From positions 1 to 7,607 of the forward strand of contig JAAVHY010000037.1 of NCBI GenBank assembly GCA_014799485.1: 7,607 nt of DNA, given 5' to 3'. Position numbers and translations under genes: made by a program. Within the stretch, counting starts at the first letter, position 1; every line of letters starts with the position of its first letter. This stretch comes from Clostridiales bacterium. Its GTDB lineage: Bacteria; Bacillota_A; Clostridia; Oscillospirales; Oscillospiraceae. Below, piece by piece: positions 1 through 5,222 of this stretch. The notes beneath the pieces were generated by a model. That model did no database searches and was not told the DNA's origin. It saw nothing but the letters and a program-made list of their open reading frames with translations.

Positions 1-803
1 GCCTCGTGGACCTCCTTGCCGGTGACTCCGGCGCGGGCCGTGGCAATGCCCGCCAGCTGGGCTTTGAGGACGGTGTTATAAACCAGCTCCATCTCCTCGC
101 TGGGCTGGCCTACGGCCACGGTGCGGGTCATGTCGGAGCAGTAGCCGCCCACCTTGCAGCCGAAGTCCATGGTGACAAACTGGCCGATCTGGATCACGTC
201 CGGGCCGGGGACGGCGTGGGGCTTGGAGCCGTTGGGGCCGCAGGCCACGATGGGGTCGAAGGAGTTGCGCTCCGCCCCCTTGCGGGCCATGATATAGGTC
301 AGCCGCGCGGCAATTTCGCTCTCGGTGAGGCCGGGCTTGATGAAGTTCAGGATCTCCAGCAGGGCCTCGTCGGTGATGCGCTGGGCCTCCTTCATAGCGG
401 CCAGCTCATCGGCGTCCTTCACCATGCGCAGGTCGGTGAGCAGGGAGGAGGCGGGGACGAATTCGGCCTCCACCGCCTTCGTCCAGGCGGTGTGGTCGGC
501 CACGGACATATACTCCTCCTCGAAGCCCAGCTTGGCGACCCCGTGGGCCTTGGCCAGCTCTGCGATCTGCTTGCGGTAGGGGGCGTCCGACGTCCACAGG
601 ATCACCTCCGCCCCGGTGATGAGGCTCTGGGCGGCCTCGATGTACCGGGAGTCGGTGTAATACCAGGTCTTGTCCGGGGTGATGAGGGCCGCGCCCTCGC
701 CGTGGAAGCCCACGGCGTAGAACTCGCCGGGGGCGCTGGTGATGAGCATGGCGTCCAGGCCGCGGTTTTTCAGCTCAGCGGCGATTTTTTCAAAATGGGT
801 CAT
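1..803 (-). CDS. Xaa-Pro aminopeptidase-like M24 metallopeptidase (C-terminus off left edge)
   Basis: Predicted cytosolic metallopeptidase removing N-terminal residues that precede proline. About 267 codons are visible; family members such as Bacillus YqhT are about 355 aa, so roughly the last quarter lies beyond the left edge. Residues 1-125 form the creatinase-like N-terminal domain (start MTHFEKIAAEL, then TPDKTWYYTDSRYIEAA). The pita-bread catalytic domain follows: SFDPIVACGPNGSKPH with His196, then MDFG with Asp213 and CSDMTRT with Asp224. The His-17-Asp-11-Asp spacing equals that of E. coli PepP (H243, D260, D271). The remaining His/Glu/Glu metal ligands would be off the window. The ATG at 803 was chosen because TAAGGAG lies about 10 nt upstream. 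This start is inside the end of the TIM-barrel gene (14-bp overlap), so it is the third gene of a co-transcribed, probably translationally coupled set. In many Firmicutes this gene precedes efp, which is worth checking to the left. Family call sure; exact peptide specificity not visible. Confidence 0.93.
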   Translation of the reverse strand, partial: MTHFEKIAAELKNRGLDAMLITSAPGEFYAVGFHGEGAALITPDKTWYYTDSRYIEAAQSLITGAEVILWTSDAPYRKQIAELAKAHGVAKLGFEEEYMSVADHTAWTKAVEAEFVPASSLLTDLRMVKDADELAAMKEAQRITDEALLEILNFIKPGLTESEIAARLTYIMARKGAERNSFDPIVACGPNGSKPHAVPGPDVIQIGQFVTMDFGCKVGGYCSDMTRTVAVGQPSEEMELVYNTVLKAQLAGIATARAGVTGKEVHE

Positions 804-1653
804 GGGTAAGCATCTCCTTATAGATTTTTTTCATGGTCAGCGCGTCCTCCGCCTGGGTGCCCGCGCTCTCGCAGATAAAGGTGGGGCTCCACCCCCGCCG
901 CGCCACCGCCTGGGCCAGCGGCGTCCAGTCCGGGCCGTAGCCCCCGTCGTCGGCAAAGGTGCGGTGGCACTTCTCGCCGCCGCCCATGGTGAACTCGATG
1001 TGGGAGAAGTGGCTGTGGAAGCGGCCGGCCCGGTCCGGGCCCAGCACCTCTTCCATCCGGCTCAGCATCCGCTCCATGGCCTCGGCGCCATCGTCCGCCC
1101 CCAGGGAGCGGGCGTACAGGTGGCCGAAGTCCACGCAGGGGAGAAGCCGCCCGTCCACGGTGCAAAGCTCCAGCACCTCGTCCAGATCGCCCAGTTGGTT
1201 GATCTTGCCCATGGTCTCGGGGCACAGGGTGATGTGCCCAAAGCCCGCGCCGTCGCAGGCGGCGATGACCTCTTTGAGCGAGCGCAGGGCGATGTCCTGT
1301 GCCTCCCGCCGGGTGCGCTTCATCAGCGCCCCGGAGTGGATGACCACCCGCTTTGCTCCCATCCAGTCTGCCACCAGGCAGGCCCCGGTGATATAGCCGA
1401 TGGTTTTCTGCAAAGCGTCTGGGTCGGGATTGGCCAGGTTGATGAAGTAGGGCGCGTGGAGGGACAGGGAGATTCCATGTTCCACAGCGGCCAGCCCCAC
1501 CTTGCGGGCGGTGGCCTCCCCCACGTGGACGCCTTTGCCGCACTGGTACTCGTAGCAGTCCAGGCCGATCTCCGCCAGCCAGCGGGGCGCGTCGGCGGAG
1601 GATTTATAGGGGAAGTTTTCCGCGTTGCCCGCGGGGCCGAAGATGGCGCTCAT
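790..1653 (-). CDS. Endonuclease IV-like TIM-barrel protein (AP endonuclease family 2 fold)
   Basis: A 287-aa protein of the xylose isomerase-like / AP endonuclease 2 TIM-barrel superfamily. It carries the endonuclease IV metal-site series in order: LHAPYFINLANPDP with His66, VVIHSG with His106, CPET with Glu146, CVDFGH with Asp175 and His178, HSHFSH with His213/215/218, His230, and ICESAG with Glu262. The spacing follows E. coli Nfo closely (H69, H109, E145, D179, H182, H216, H231, E261). The Asp of the Nfo Asp-Arg-His triplet (D229) is not evident: the segment here reads GGGEKCHRTF. It may therefore be a divergent AP endonuclease or another metal-dependent enzyme of this fold such as a sugar-phosphate isomerase. 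Start ATG at 1653 has AAAGGAG about 8 nt upstream and shares ATGA with the stop of the yqeG-like gene. A longer open frame runs upstream to 2001 but lies over yqeG. Fold sure, DNA-repair role uncertain. Confidence 0.88.
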   Translation of the reverse strand: MSAIFGPAGNAENFPYKSSADAPRWLAEIGLDCYEYQCGKGVHVGEATARKVGLAAVEHGISLSLHAPYFINLANPDPDALQKTIGYITGACLVADWMGAKRVVIHSGALMKRTRREAQDIALRSLKEVIAACDGAGFGHITLCPETMGKINQLGDLDEVLELCTVDGRLLPCVDFGHLYARSLGADDGAEAMERMLSRMEEVLGPDRAGRFHSHFSHIEFTMGGGEKCHRTFADDGGYGPDWTPLAQAVARRGWSPTFICESAGTQAEDALTMKKIYKEMLTHDPF

Positions 1654-2153
1654 AGCTTTTCTCCTTTCCCGGACAGCAGCCGGAAGGGCGCCTCCACGGC
1701 GTACCGCAGATACCGCCCCGGATTGCCCGCCAGCCGGATGGGTTCCACCAGAATGGCGGACACCCCCGCCCGGTTGCCCCCCAGCACGTCGGTGAACACC
1801 TGGTCGCCCACGATGGCGGTCTGCTCCCTGGTGACACCCATCCGCTCCATGGCCTTGACAAAGGAGGGCGTTTTGGGCTTGCCCGCATGGCCGATGAAGG
1901 GCACGTCCAGCCCTTCGGCAAAGATCCGGGGGCGGTTTTCGTGGCGGTTGTTGGACAGGACGAACAGGGTCACGCCGTGGGCGCTGAGATCGTCCCGCCA
2001 CGCCTTCAAGCGCTCGTCCGGCAGGGGCACGCCGTAGGGGACCAGGGTGTTGTCCAGATCCGCCAGCAGCAGCTTGAAGCCCCGGCGCTCCAGGGCCTCG
2101 CCGGTGATCTCATAGATATTATGGGCCGTAAATCTGGCCCGGAACCATGCCAT
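1650..2153 (-). CDS. yqeG: YqeG family HAD IIIA-type phosphatase
   Basis: A 167-aa haloacid dehalogenase phosphatase of the compact, capless class III type, matching the usual YqeG length of about 170 aa. Motif I is LLADLDNTLVPY with nucleophile Asp32 and acid/base Asp34. Motif II is LSNN with Ser67. Motif III is in GKPKTP (Lys92 or Lys94). Motif IV is VGDQVFTD with Asp117 and Asp122. The N-terminal MAWFRARFTAHNIYEIT and the region after motif IV (ILVEPIRLAGN) are also typical of the family. The physiological substrate is not established. Start ATG at 2153 has GAAGGTGA upstream and is the first gene after the AT-rich promoter region, so it heads the three-gene minus-strand operon. Its TGA stop overlaps the next ATG (ATGA), which suggests translational coupling to the TIM-barrel gene. 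Confidence 0.93.
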   Translation of the reverse strand: MAWFRARFTAHNIYEITGEALERRGFKLLLADLDNTLVPYGVPLPDERLKAWRDDLSAHGVTLFVLSNNRHENRPRIFAEGLDVPFIGHAGKPKTPSFVKAMERMGVTREQTAIVGDQVFTDVLGGNRAGVSAILVEPIRLAGNPGRYLRYAVEAPFRLLSGKGEKL

Positions 2154-2251
2154 AGTTCACCTTCTATCTTGCCCGGGACGAGCATAGGATTGTATTGCAC
2201 ACTATTTGGTATAGTATCACAAATTTTTGCCGTCCACAAGGGGGAACGACC
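2154..2251. promoter_or_regulatory. Divergent promoter region between yqeG operon and GH18-like gene
   Basis: A 98-bp AT-rich gap between two divergent genes, standing out from GC-rich flanks. On the plus strand TTGTAT (2190-2195) and TAGTAT (2212-2217) are 16 bp apart; an alternative -10 is TATAGT (2210-2215). On the minus strand TTGTGA (2222-2217) and TGCAAT (2199-2194) are 17 bp apart, with TACAAT (2194-2189) an alternative -10. A small dyad, ACTAT-N5-ATAGT, covers 2201-2215 inside both candidate promoters and could bind a regulator. The boxes are imperfect, so the region is more certain than the individual hexamers. The plus gene has AAGGGGGA at 2239-2245 as its ribosome binding site. Confidence 0.45.
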
Positions 2252-3022
2252 ATGAAAGAACTGCTGATGGCCCTGCCCGCCGGGAGGGAGACCGGAGGGA
2301 GGGCCTTTGGCCTCACCCCCGCCCACATGGCCTACCGGGTGGGGCCAGGGCCGCGCCTGCTGGGCATTCAGCTGCCCCCGGGGCTGCGGGGCGGTTTGAT
2401 GCAGGTGGACTGCGCCGGGTTCGACGGGGCGGGGGACCCGGTGGGCTGCTGCCGCCAGATTTTGGGCGAGGTCCGCCGCCGCTCCTTCCGGGGTATTGTG
2501 TGCGATTTCGAGGGGATGCCGTCGGGCTGTCTGGGCAAGATGGTGGAGATTCTGGACCGCAACTGCGCGGCCCAGGGTTGGACGCTGTACGTCCCCGAAA
2601 GCTACGCCCCCCAGGCCCCCCAGGCCCGGGTGCTGATTCCCTCCGCCTTGACCCACGGCACCCTGGAACGCCGCCTGAGGGAGGCGGCGGAGCGGTACGG
2701 AGCGGGGCGTACTACCCTGGCGGTGGAGTGGGTGCGGGAGGACTTCCCGCTCCCCGCCCGCGGGCGGGGGGAACCCATTCCCCGGGAAACGCTGGAGGAG
2801 ATGCTCCGCCGCCTGGAGCCGGCGGTGTTTTTCGACAAAGGGCTTTGCGCCCACTACTTTACTTACATGAAAGGCCCCCAGGCCCACTTTGTGCTGTTCG
2901 ACACTCCCCGGTCCATCCGGGAGAAGCTGGAGGCGGCAAAGCGGCTGGGAATTGCGGCCGCCCTGCTGCCCCAGCCGGAAATCGAACCCCATTTTGACGA
3001 AATTTTTGGCGCAAACACGTAA
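2252..3022 (+). CDS. Divergent GH18-fold (spore-hydrolase-like) protein
   Basis: A 256-aa protein without signal peptide or membrane segment, so probably cytosolic or inside the spore or forespore. Two stretches recall the glycoside hydrolase 18 barrel of YaaH-type cortex hydrolases. FRGIVCDFEGMP (residues 79-90) aligns with the DGxxxDxE catalytic strand and keeps Asp85 and Glu87, though the first Asp of that motif is Arg80. TPRSIREKLEAAKRLGIAAALL (218-239) aligns with the segment that precedes the last barrel strand in that family. The family assignment is my inference from these motifs; activity is unproven and the protein is shorter than typical GH18 domains of about 300 aa. Start ATG 2252 is preceded by AAGGGGGA with 6-7 nt spacing; the frame stays open to an ATG at 2195, but that overlaps the promoter and lacks a ribosome binding site. 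It is monocistronic, ending directly in a terminator. Confidence 0.8.
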   Translation: MKELLMALPAGRETGGRAFGLTPAHMAYRVGPGPRLLGIQLPPGLRGGLMQVDCAGFDGAGDPVGCCRQILGEVRRRSFRGIVCDFEGMPSGCLGKMVEILDRNCAAQGWTLYVPESYAPQAPQARVLIPSALTHGTLERRLREAAERYGAGRTTLAVEWVREDFPLPARGRGEPIPRETLEEMLRRLEPAVFFDKGLCAHYFTYMKGPQAHFVLFDTPRSIREKLEAAKRLGIAAALLPQPEIEPHFDEIFGANT

Positions 3023-3056
3023 AAAACCCGGCCCCGCATCTGCGGGGCCGGGTTTT
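3021..3056. terminator. Strong bidirectional intrinsic terminator
   Basis: Two 16-nt arms, AAAACCCGGCCCCGCA at 3023-3038 and its exact complement at 3041-3056, are separated by 2 nt. The run TTTT ends the plus-strand side and AAAAAA (3021-3026) supplies the T-tract for the minus strand. It starts at the TAA of the GH18-like gene and lies 5 nt beyond the stop of the convergent gene at 3062, so it can end both transcripts. Confidence 0.93.
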
Positions 3057-3061
3057 GTCCG

Positions 3062-3634
3062 TCAAATTTCAGCCGCTTCAACTTCCCGGAGGTGCTTTGC
3101 CAGCTCAGCGTGAAACGCGGCGTCGGCCTGACGGCTTTCAGCCGATCCAACTTCCTCAAGATGCCTCACCAGCTCGGCGTGAAACGCGGCGTCAGCCTGG
3201 AGGCGGTCGGGATGGACGCAGTCGTCGTACATCTTCTCGTACAGCCGCAGAAGCTGCTGGTTGGTGGCTTCACGCCCCTGGACGATGTCCCGCAGGGCTT
3301 CAGCCTTGGCCTTCCCCGCAACGTCCTCCGGCTCATAAGGCGCGGTCTTGCCGCCTACACTCATCTGGGCCAGGTGGGCGAAGCCCTCCTTCAGATATTC
3401 CGTATCGCTCTGAAGGGCCGCGATCTGCTGGAGCAGCCAGCTCAGTTCTACTTTATCGTTCATGTCTGTGTCCTCCAAAATCGTATTTGGCGGGCACGCA
3501 AGGCATATCATATCGTCTGAAATGAAGCGTGCCCTGCCGTTTTTGACTAGACCCCTGGCCCGGCGTGGCCAGGTCGCTTCGTATTCATTGCCCTGCTCAT
3601 CGACGACACGAATGTTTTTTCCGATGGGTGTCAT
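3062..3634 (-). CDS. Conserved hypothetical protein with RRXRR/PLMP-like N-terminus and helical repeat C-terminus
   Basis: A 190-aa soluble protein of unknown function. Residues 8-45 (IRVVDEQGNEY, then ATWPRRARGLVKNGRARF, then ICL) resemble the RRXRR/PLMP domain at the N-terminus of IscB-type proteins: V-D-x-x-G, then P-x-R-A-R-x-L-x-x-x-G-R-A, then I-x-L. No HNH or RuvC catalytic motif follows. Residues 58-150 are helical and charged, probably coiled coil. Residues 144-188 hold two copies of a 23-residue unit with the core QADAAFHAEL. The ATG at 3634 has AGGGGG directly against it, which is too close to be a good ribosome binding site, while Met58 (3463) has an ideal GGAGGA 7 nt upstream, so a 133-aa shorter product is possible. 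A consensus promoter lies about 70 bp upstream. The gene is real by its promoter, terminator and conserved-looking motif; no function is assigned. Confidence 0.8.
   Translation of the reverse strand: MTPIGKNIRVVDEQGNEYEATWPRRARGLVKNGRARFISDDMICLACPPNTILEDTDMNDKVELSWLLQQIAALQSDTEYLKEGFAHLAQMSVGGKTAPYEPEDVAGKAKAEALRDIVQGREATNQQLLRLYEKMYDDCVHPDRLQADAAFHAELVRHLEEVGSAESRQADAAFHAELAKHLREVEAAEI
3070..3207. repeat. Two-copy 69-bp tandem repeat inside the 190-aa gene
   Basis: Units start at 3070 and 3139; both begin CAGCCG..TCCAACTTCC (first copy CAGCCGCTTCAACTTCC) and share AGCTC.GCGTGAAACGCGGC. The period of 69 bp keeps the reading frame and duplicates a 23-residue helical unit of the encoded protein. 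The copies have diverged at several positions, so the duplication is not recent. Confidence 0.88.
3461..3476 (-). promoter_or_regulatory. Strong internal ribosome binding site and in-frame start
   Basis: On the minus strand GGAGGA (3476-3471) stands 7 nt before an in-frame ATG (3463-3461) that is codon 58 of the 190-aa frame. It is far better placed than the site at the annotated start. It would give a 133-aa product (start MNDKVELSWLLQQI) lacking the RRXRR-like part. Whether it is used cannot be seen from sequence. Confidence 0.5.
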
Positions 3635-3703
3635 CCCCCTGTCTGAATTTTCGCAGGTGTTTTGGACGCCGTTTTTTGTGATGGGTGCCGCCCCCAGTCC
3701 GAA
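3615..3703. repeat. Imperfect 32-bp direct repeat at and upstream of the 190-aa gene's start
   Basis: Copy A (3615-3647) spans the first codons, ATG and ribosome binding site of the minus-strand gene. Copy B (3672-3703) lies in its 5' leader. Both read TTTTTT, 2 nt, GATGGGTG, a short variable part, CCCCC, then GTC.GAA on the plus strand. Copy B has CCG where copy A has TCAT, so it no longer contains the start codon. Confidence 0.8.
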
Positions 3704-3706
3704 GCC

Positions 3707-3735
3707 ATTATACGGTCCAAGGCCCGGCTTGTCAA
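3707..3735 (-). promoter_or_regulatory. Perfect-consensus sigma-A promoter for the 190-aa gene
   Basis: Read on the minus strand: TTGACA (3735-3730), a 17-bp spacer, TATAAT (3712-3707). Both hexamers match consensus exactly. The expected transcription start is near 3700, which gives a leader of about 65 nt before the ATG at 3634. Confidence 0.88.
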
Positions 3736-3747
3736 GGGGACGGGCCT
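3720..3747. promoter_or_regulatory. Candidate operator dyad across the overlapping divergent promoters
   Basis: AGGCCCG (3720-3726) and CGGGCCT (3741-3747) form a 7-bp inverted repeat with 14-bp gap; half-site centres are 21 bp apart, about two helical turns. One arm lies in each promoter's spacer and the shared -35 boxes lie in the middle, so a bound dimer would affect both promoters. The regulator is unknown; it does not resemble the palindrome at 5223. Confidence 0.45.
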
Positions 3748-3757
3748 ATGTTATACT
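3729..3757 (+). promoter_or_regulatory. Sigma-A promoter for niaR
   Basis: TTGTCA (3729-3734), 17-bp spacer, TATACT (3752-3757), each one base off consensus. The expected transcription start is near 3764, about 35 nt before the niaR ATG. Its -35 box overlaps the -35 box of the divergent minus-strand promoter by 5 bp. Confidence 0.85.
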
Positions 3758-3798
3758 TGTCAGGATATCAGCCGGCACCGCCGAAAGGAGCCTGACCT

Positions 3799-4308
3799 AT
3801 GAACACCTCAGAACGCCGGGGCCACATTCTGGAATACCTGAAGAGGGCTGACCGCCCCATGTCCGCCACCACTCTGGCCCAAAAGCTGGCGGTGAGCCGC
3901 CAGATCATCGTGGGGGACGTGGCCCTGCTCCGGGCGGCGGGGGAGGGGATCATTGCCACCCCCCGGGGCTATGTGCTGGAGCGCCCCCGGGCGGGCGTCG
4001 TGGGTACCGTGGCCTGTCTCCACCGCGGCGAGGATATGGAACGGGAGCTGACGCTGATGGTGGACCAGGGGTGCACGGTGGAGGATGTCATCGTGGAGCA
4101 CCCGGTGTACGGCCAGCTCACCGGGCCGCTGGAGCTGTCCTCCCGGCATGACATCGCGGAATTTATGCGCAAGGTGGAGGAAAACGTCGCCCGGCCCCTG
4201 TCGGTGCTGACGGACGGCATCCATCTGCACACCCTGCGCTGTCCCGACCGGGAGACTCTTGAGCGGACGGTGGCGGCGTTGGAGCAGGCTGGATTTTTGG
4301 TGAAATAG
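3799..4308 (+). CDS. niaR: NiaR-type transcriptional repressor (HTH plus 3H domain)
   Basis: A 169-aa cytosolic DNA-binding protein. Residues 4-58 form a winged helix (helix-turn-helix near MSATTLAQKLAVSRQIIVGD, wing IIATPRGYVL). Residues 68-167 form the 3H domain, named for its conserved histidines: VACLH (His75), VEHPVYG (His101), LTDGIHLHTL (His142, His144). His75, Glu83, His142 and His144 reproduce the spacing of the metal ligands reported for Thermotoga TM1602 (H79, E87, H146, H148, from memory). In Firmicutes this family (YrxA/NiaR) represses NAD biosynthesis and niacin uptake genes when nicotinic acid is present. Length matches the family at about 170 aa. Start ATG 3799 has AAAGGAG 8 nt upstream and a clear promoter. 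No nad or pnc gene is in the window, but the EIIC-like gene 1 kb downstream has a NiaR-like palindrome at its promoter. Confidence 0.93.
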   Translation: MNTSERRGHILEYLKRADRPMSATTLAQKLAVSRQIIVGDVALLRAAGEGIIATPRGYVLERPRAGVVGTVACLHRGEDMERELTLMVDQGCTVEDVIVEHPVYGQLTGPLELSSRHDIAEFMRKVEENVARPLSVLTDGIHLHTLRCPDRETLERTVAALEQAGFLVK

Positions 4309-4315
4309 GGCTTTT

Positions 4316-4443
4316 GCCGTCGCTCCGCTCCATCCGCGCTGCTCACGACGGCTTCGCAACCTGTAGTCGTGCTGCGCCTGTTCGCGACGGCTTCGCAACC
4401 TATGGTTGCGGCTTTTTCCAGCCCTTGCTGGTGGCGCGCAACC
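4316..4443. repeat. Repeated hairpin (REP-like) element between niaR and the XRE gene
   Basis: A 17-nt unit, CGACGGCTTCGCAACCT, occurs at 4346-4362 and again at 4385-4401. GCCGTCG (4316-4322) is the inverse of the CGACGGC that starts each unit, CACGAC (4344-4349) pairs with GTCGTG (4366-4371), and CGCAACC recurs at 4355, 4394 and 4437. The array of short complementary pieces can fold several ways and resembles intergenic palindromic elements. It is non-coding: it carries no start with a ribosome binding site. Confidence 0.65.
4394..4417 (+). terminator. Probable intrinsic terminator after niaR
   Basis: CGCAACC (4394-4400), loop TAT, GGTTGCG (4404-4410), then GC and TTTTT (4413-4417). The hairpin is the second unit of the repeat element and lies about 86 nt after the niaR stop. 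The 7-bp stem is moderate in strength. Confidence 0.65.
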
Positions 4444-4451
4444 GGGTTTTC

Positions 4452-4476
4452 TGCTACCATAGGGCCATGAAGGAGG
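4452..4476 (+). promoter_or_regulatory. Weak extended -10 candidate and ribosome binding site of the XRE gene
   Basis: TGCTACCAT (4452-4460) looks like an extended -10 element, but no good -35 box stands 16-18 bp upstream. AAGGAGG (4470-4476) is a strong ribosome binding site for the ATG at 4487. If this is not a promoter, the gene depends on read-through from niaR. Confidence 0.3.
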
Positions 4477-4486
4477 TGGCTTTATC

Positions 4487-5176
4487 ATGAAGCTGAACGA
4501 GAAAATCTTGTACTACCGCAAGGCGGCCAAACTGTCCCAGGAGGAGCTGGCGGCGCGGGTCGGGGTGTCCCGGCAGGCGGTAAGCAAGTGGGAGCTGGCC
4601 GAGGCCACGCCGGAGGTGGACAAGCTGCTGGCGCTGGCCCGTGCCTTTGGCGTGACCACCGACGAACTGCTCAGCGAAGAGGAACCCGCGGGGCCGCAGG
4701 AGCAGACCCCGCCCCGGAATGAGCCCTACCGGGGCACGCTGCCCCCGCAGTCCGAATATATCCCCCCGGCCGAGGATACCTTCGACAAGGCCACGGGACT
4801 GATCGGGCGGCTGATCCGCAGGTACGGCTGGCTGGCCGGGGTATACGTCGCCATAGGGGGACTGCCCTTTGCCATCATCGGGGCGCTGATGCGCTGGGGC
4901 TTCGGGGCCATGTTCGCCGTATCCAGCGATGCGATGTTCGATTTTGGCGGATTTGGCGGCGTGGGCGGCGTGGAGTTCGCCCCCGGCACCCCGCCGGAGA
5001 TACAGCAAGCGATTTTGCAGGAGATGGGGCTTGCCCCCACCGCCTCGCCTCTCGGCGGGATTGAAAGCTTTTTCCTGGGCTTCGCCACAGTCATTATCGT
5101 CATCGGCGTGGCCATGATGATCGCCGGGACTGTGCTGGCGGTGGTGCTCTATCGGAAAGGGAACAAAAGGCCCTGA
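4487..5176 (+). CDS. Membrane-anchored XRE-family transcriptional regulator
   Basis: A 229-aa protein with a Cro/CI-type helix-turn-helix at residues 5-62 (KILYYRKAAKLSQEELAARV, then GVSRQAVSKWE with recognition helix, then LLALARAFGVTTDELL). A Pro/Glu-rich linker follows (63-100), then membrane segment 1 at about 115-134 (WLAGVYVAIGGLPFAIIGAL). A Gly/Phe-rich and Pro-containing stretch of about 60 residues comes next, then membrane segment 2 at about 195-222. With the HTH in the cytosol, the 60-residue loop would be outside. HTH proteins with C-terminal membrane segments are common in Clostridia; what they sense is mostly unknown. The start is fixed by AAGGAGG upstream. The gene lies between niaR and the transporter in the same direction, but is separated from the latter by its own promoter. 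Confidence 0.88.
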   Translation: MKLNEKILYYRKAAKLSQEELAARVGVSRQAVSKWELAEATPEVDKLLALARAFGVTTDELLSEEEPAGPQEQTPPRNEPYRGTLPPQSEYIPPAEDTFDKATGLIGRLIRRYGWLAGVYVAIGGLPFAIIGALMRWGFGAMFAVSSDAMFDFGGFGGVGGVEFAPGTPPEIQQAILQEMGLAPTASPLGGIESFFLGFATVIIVIGVAMMIAGTVLAVVLYRKGNKRP

Positions 5177-5194
5177 TTTTGGGCAAAAACACGA

Positions 5195-5222
5195 TTGACA
5201 TTTCTTCCTGAGACTGTATAAT
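5195..5222 (+). promoter_or_regulatory. Consensus sigma-A promoter of the EIIC-like gene
   Basis: TTGACA (5195-5200), 16-bp spacer, TATAAT (5217-5222): both boxes match consensus exactly. The expected start is near 5229, inside the adjoining palindrome. A promoter this strong would need a repressor to be controlled, which fits the palindrome being an operator. Confidence 0.92.

Noticed and set aside
6..809. 267-codon open frame on the plus strand
   Set aside because: It lies fully antisense to the M24 peptidase, whose motifs are unmistakable; long opposite-strand frames are expected at this GC content. Its translation is low-complexity Gly/His/Leu-rich.
1654..2001. Upstream extension of the TIM-barrel frame to 403 codons
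   Set aside because: The extra part overlaps the yqeG-like gene in another frame and has no family similarity; the ATG at 1653 has a good ribosome binding site.
739..2037. 432-codon open frame on the plus strand
   Set aside because: Antisense to the TIM-barrel and yqeG-like genes; no ribosome binding site and no recognisable motif.
2006..2992. 328-codon open frame on the minus strand
   Set aside because: Antisense to the GH18-like gene and running across its promoter; Pro/Gln/Gly-rich shadow translation.
3092..3520. 142-codon plus-strand frame opposite the 190-aa gene
   Set aside because: The minus-strand gene has a consensus promoter, an adjoining terminator and a recognisable N-terminal motif; the plus frame has none.
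3808..4488. 226-codon minus-strand frame opposite niaR and the repeat element
   Set aside because: It is antisense to niaR with its full set of 3H residues; its GCEAV-like repeats are only the translated hairpin repeats.
4467..4490. Seven-codon leader ORF ending in ATGA with the XRE start
   Set aside because: Its start lacks a ribosome binding site, and its sequence is itself the AAGGAGG site of the XRE gene; chance is the simpler reading.
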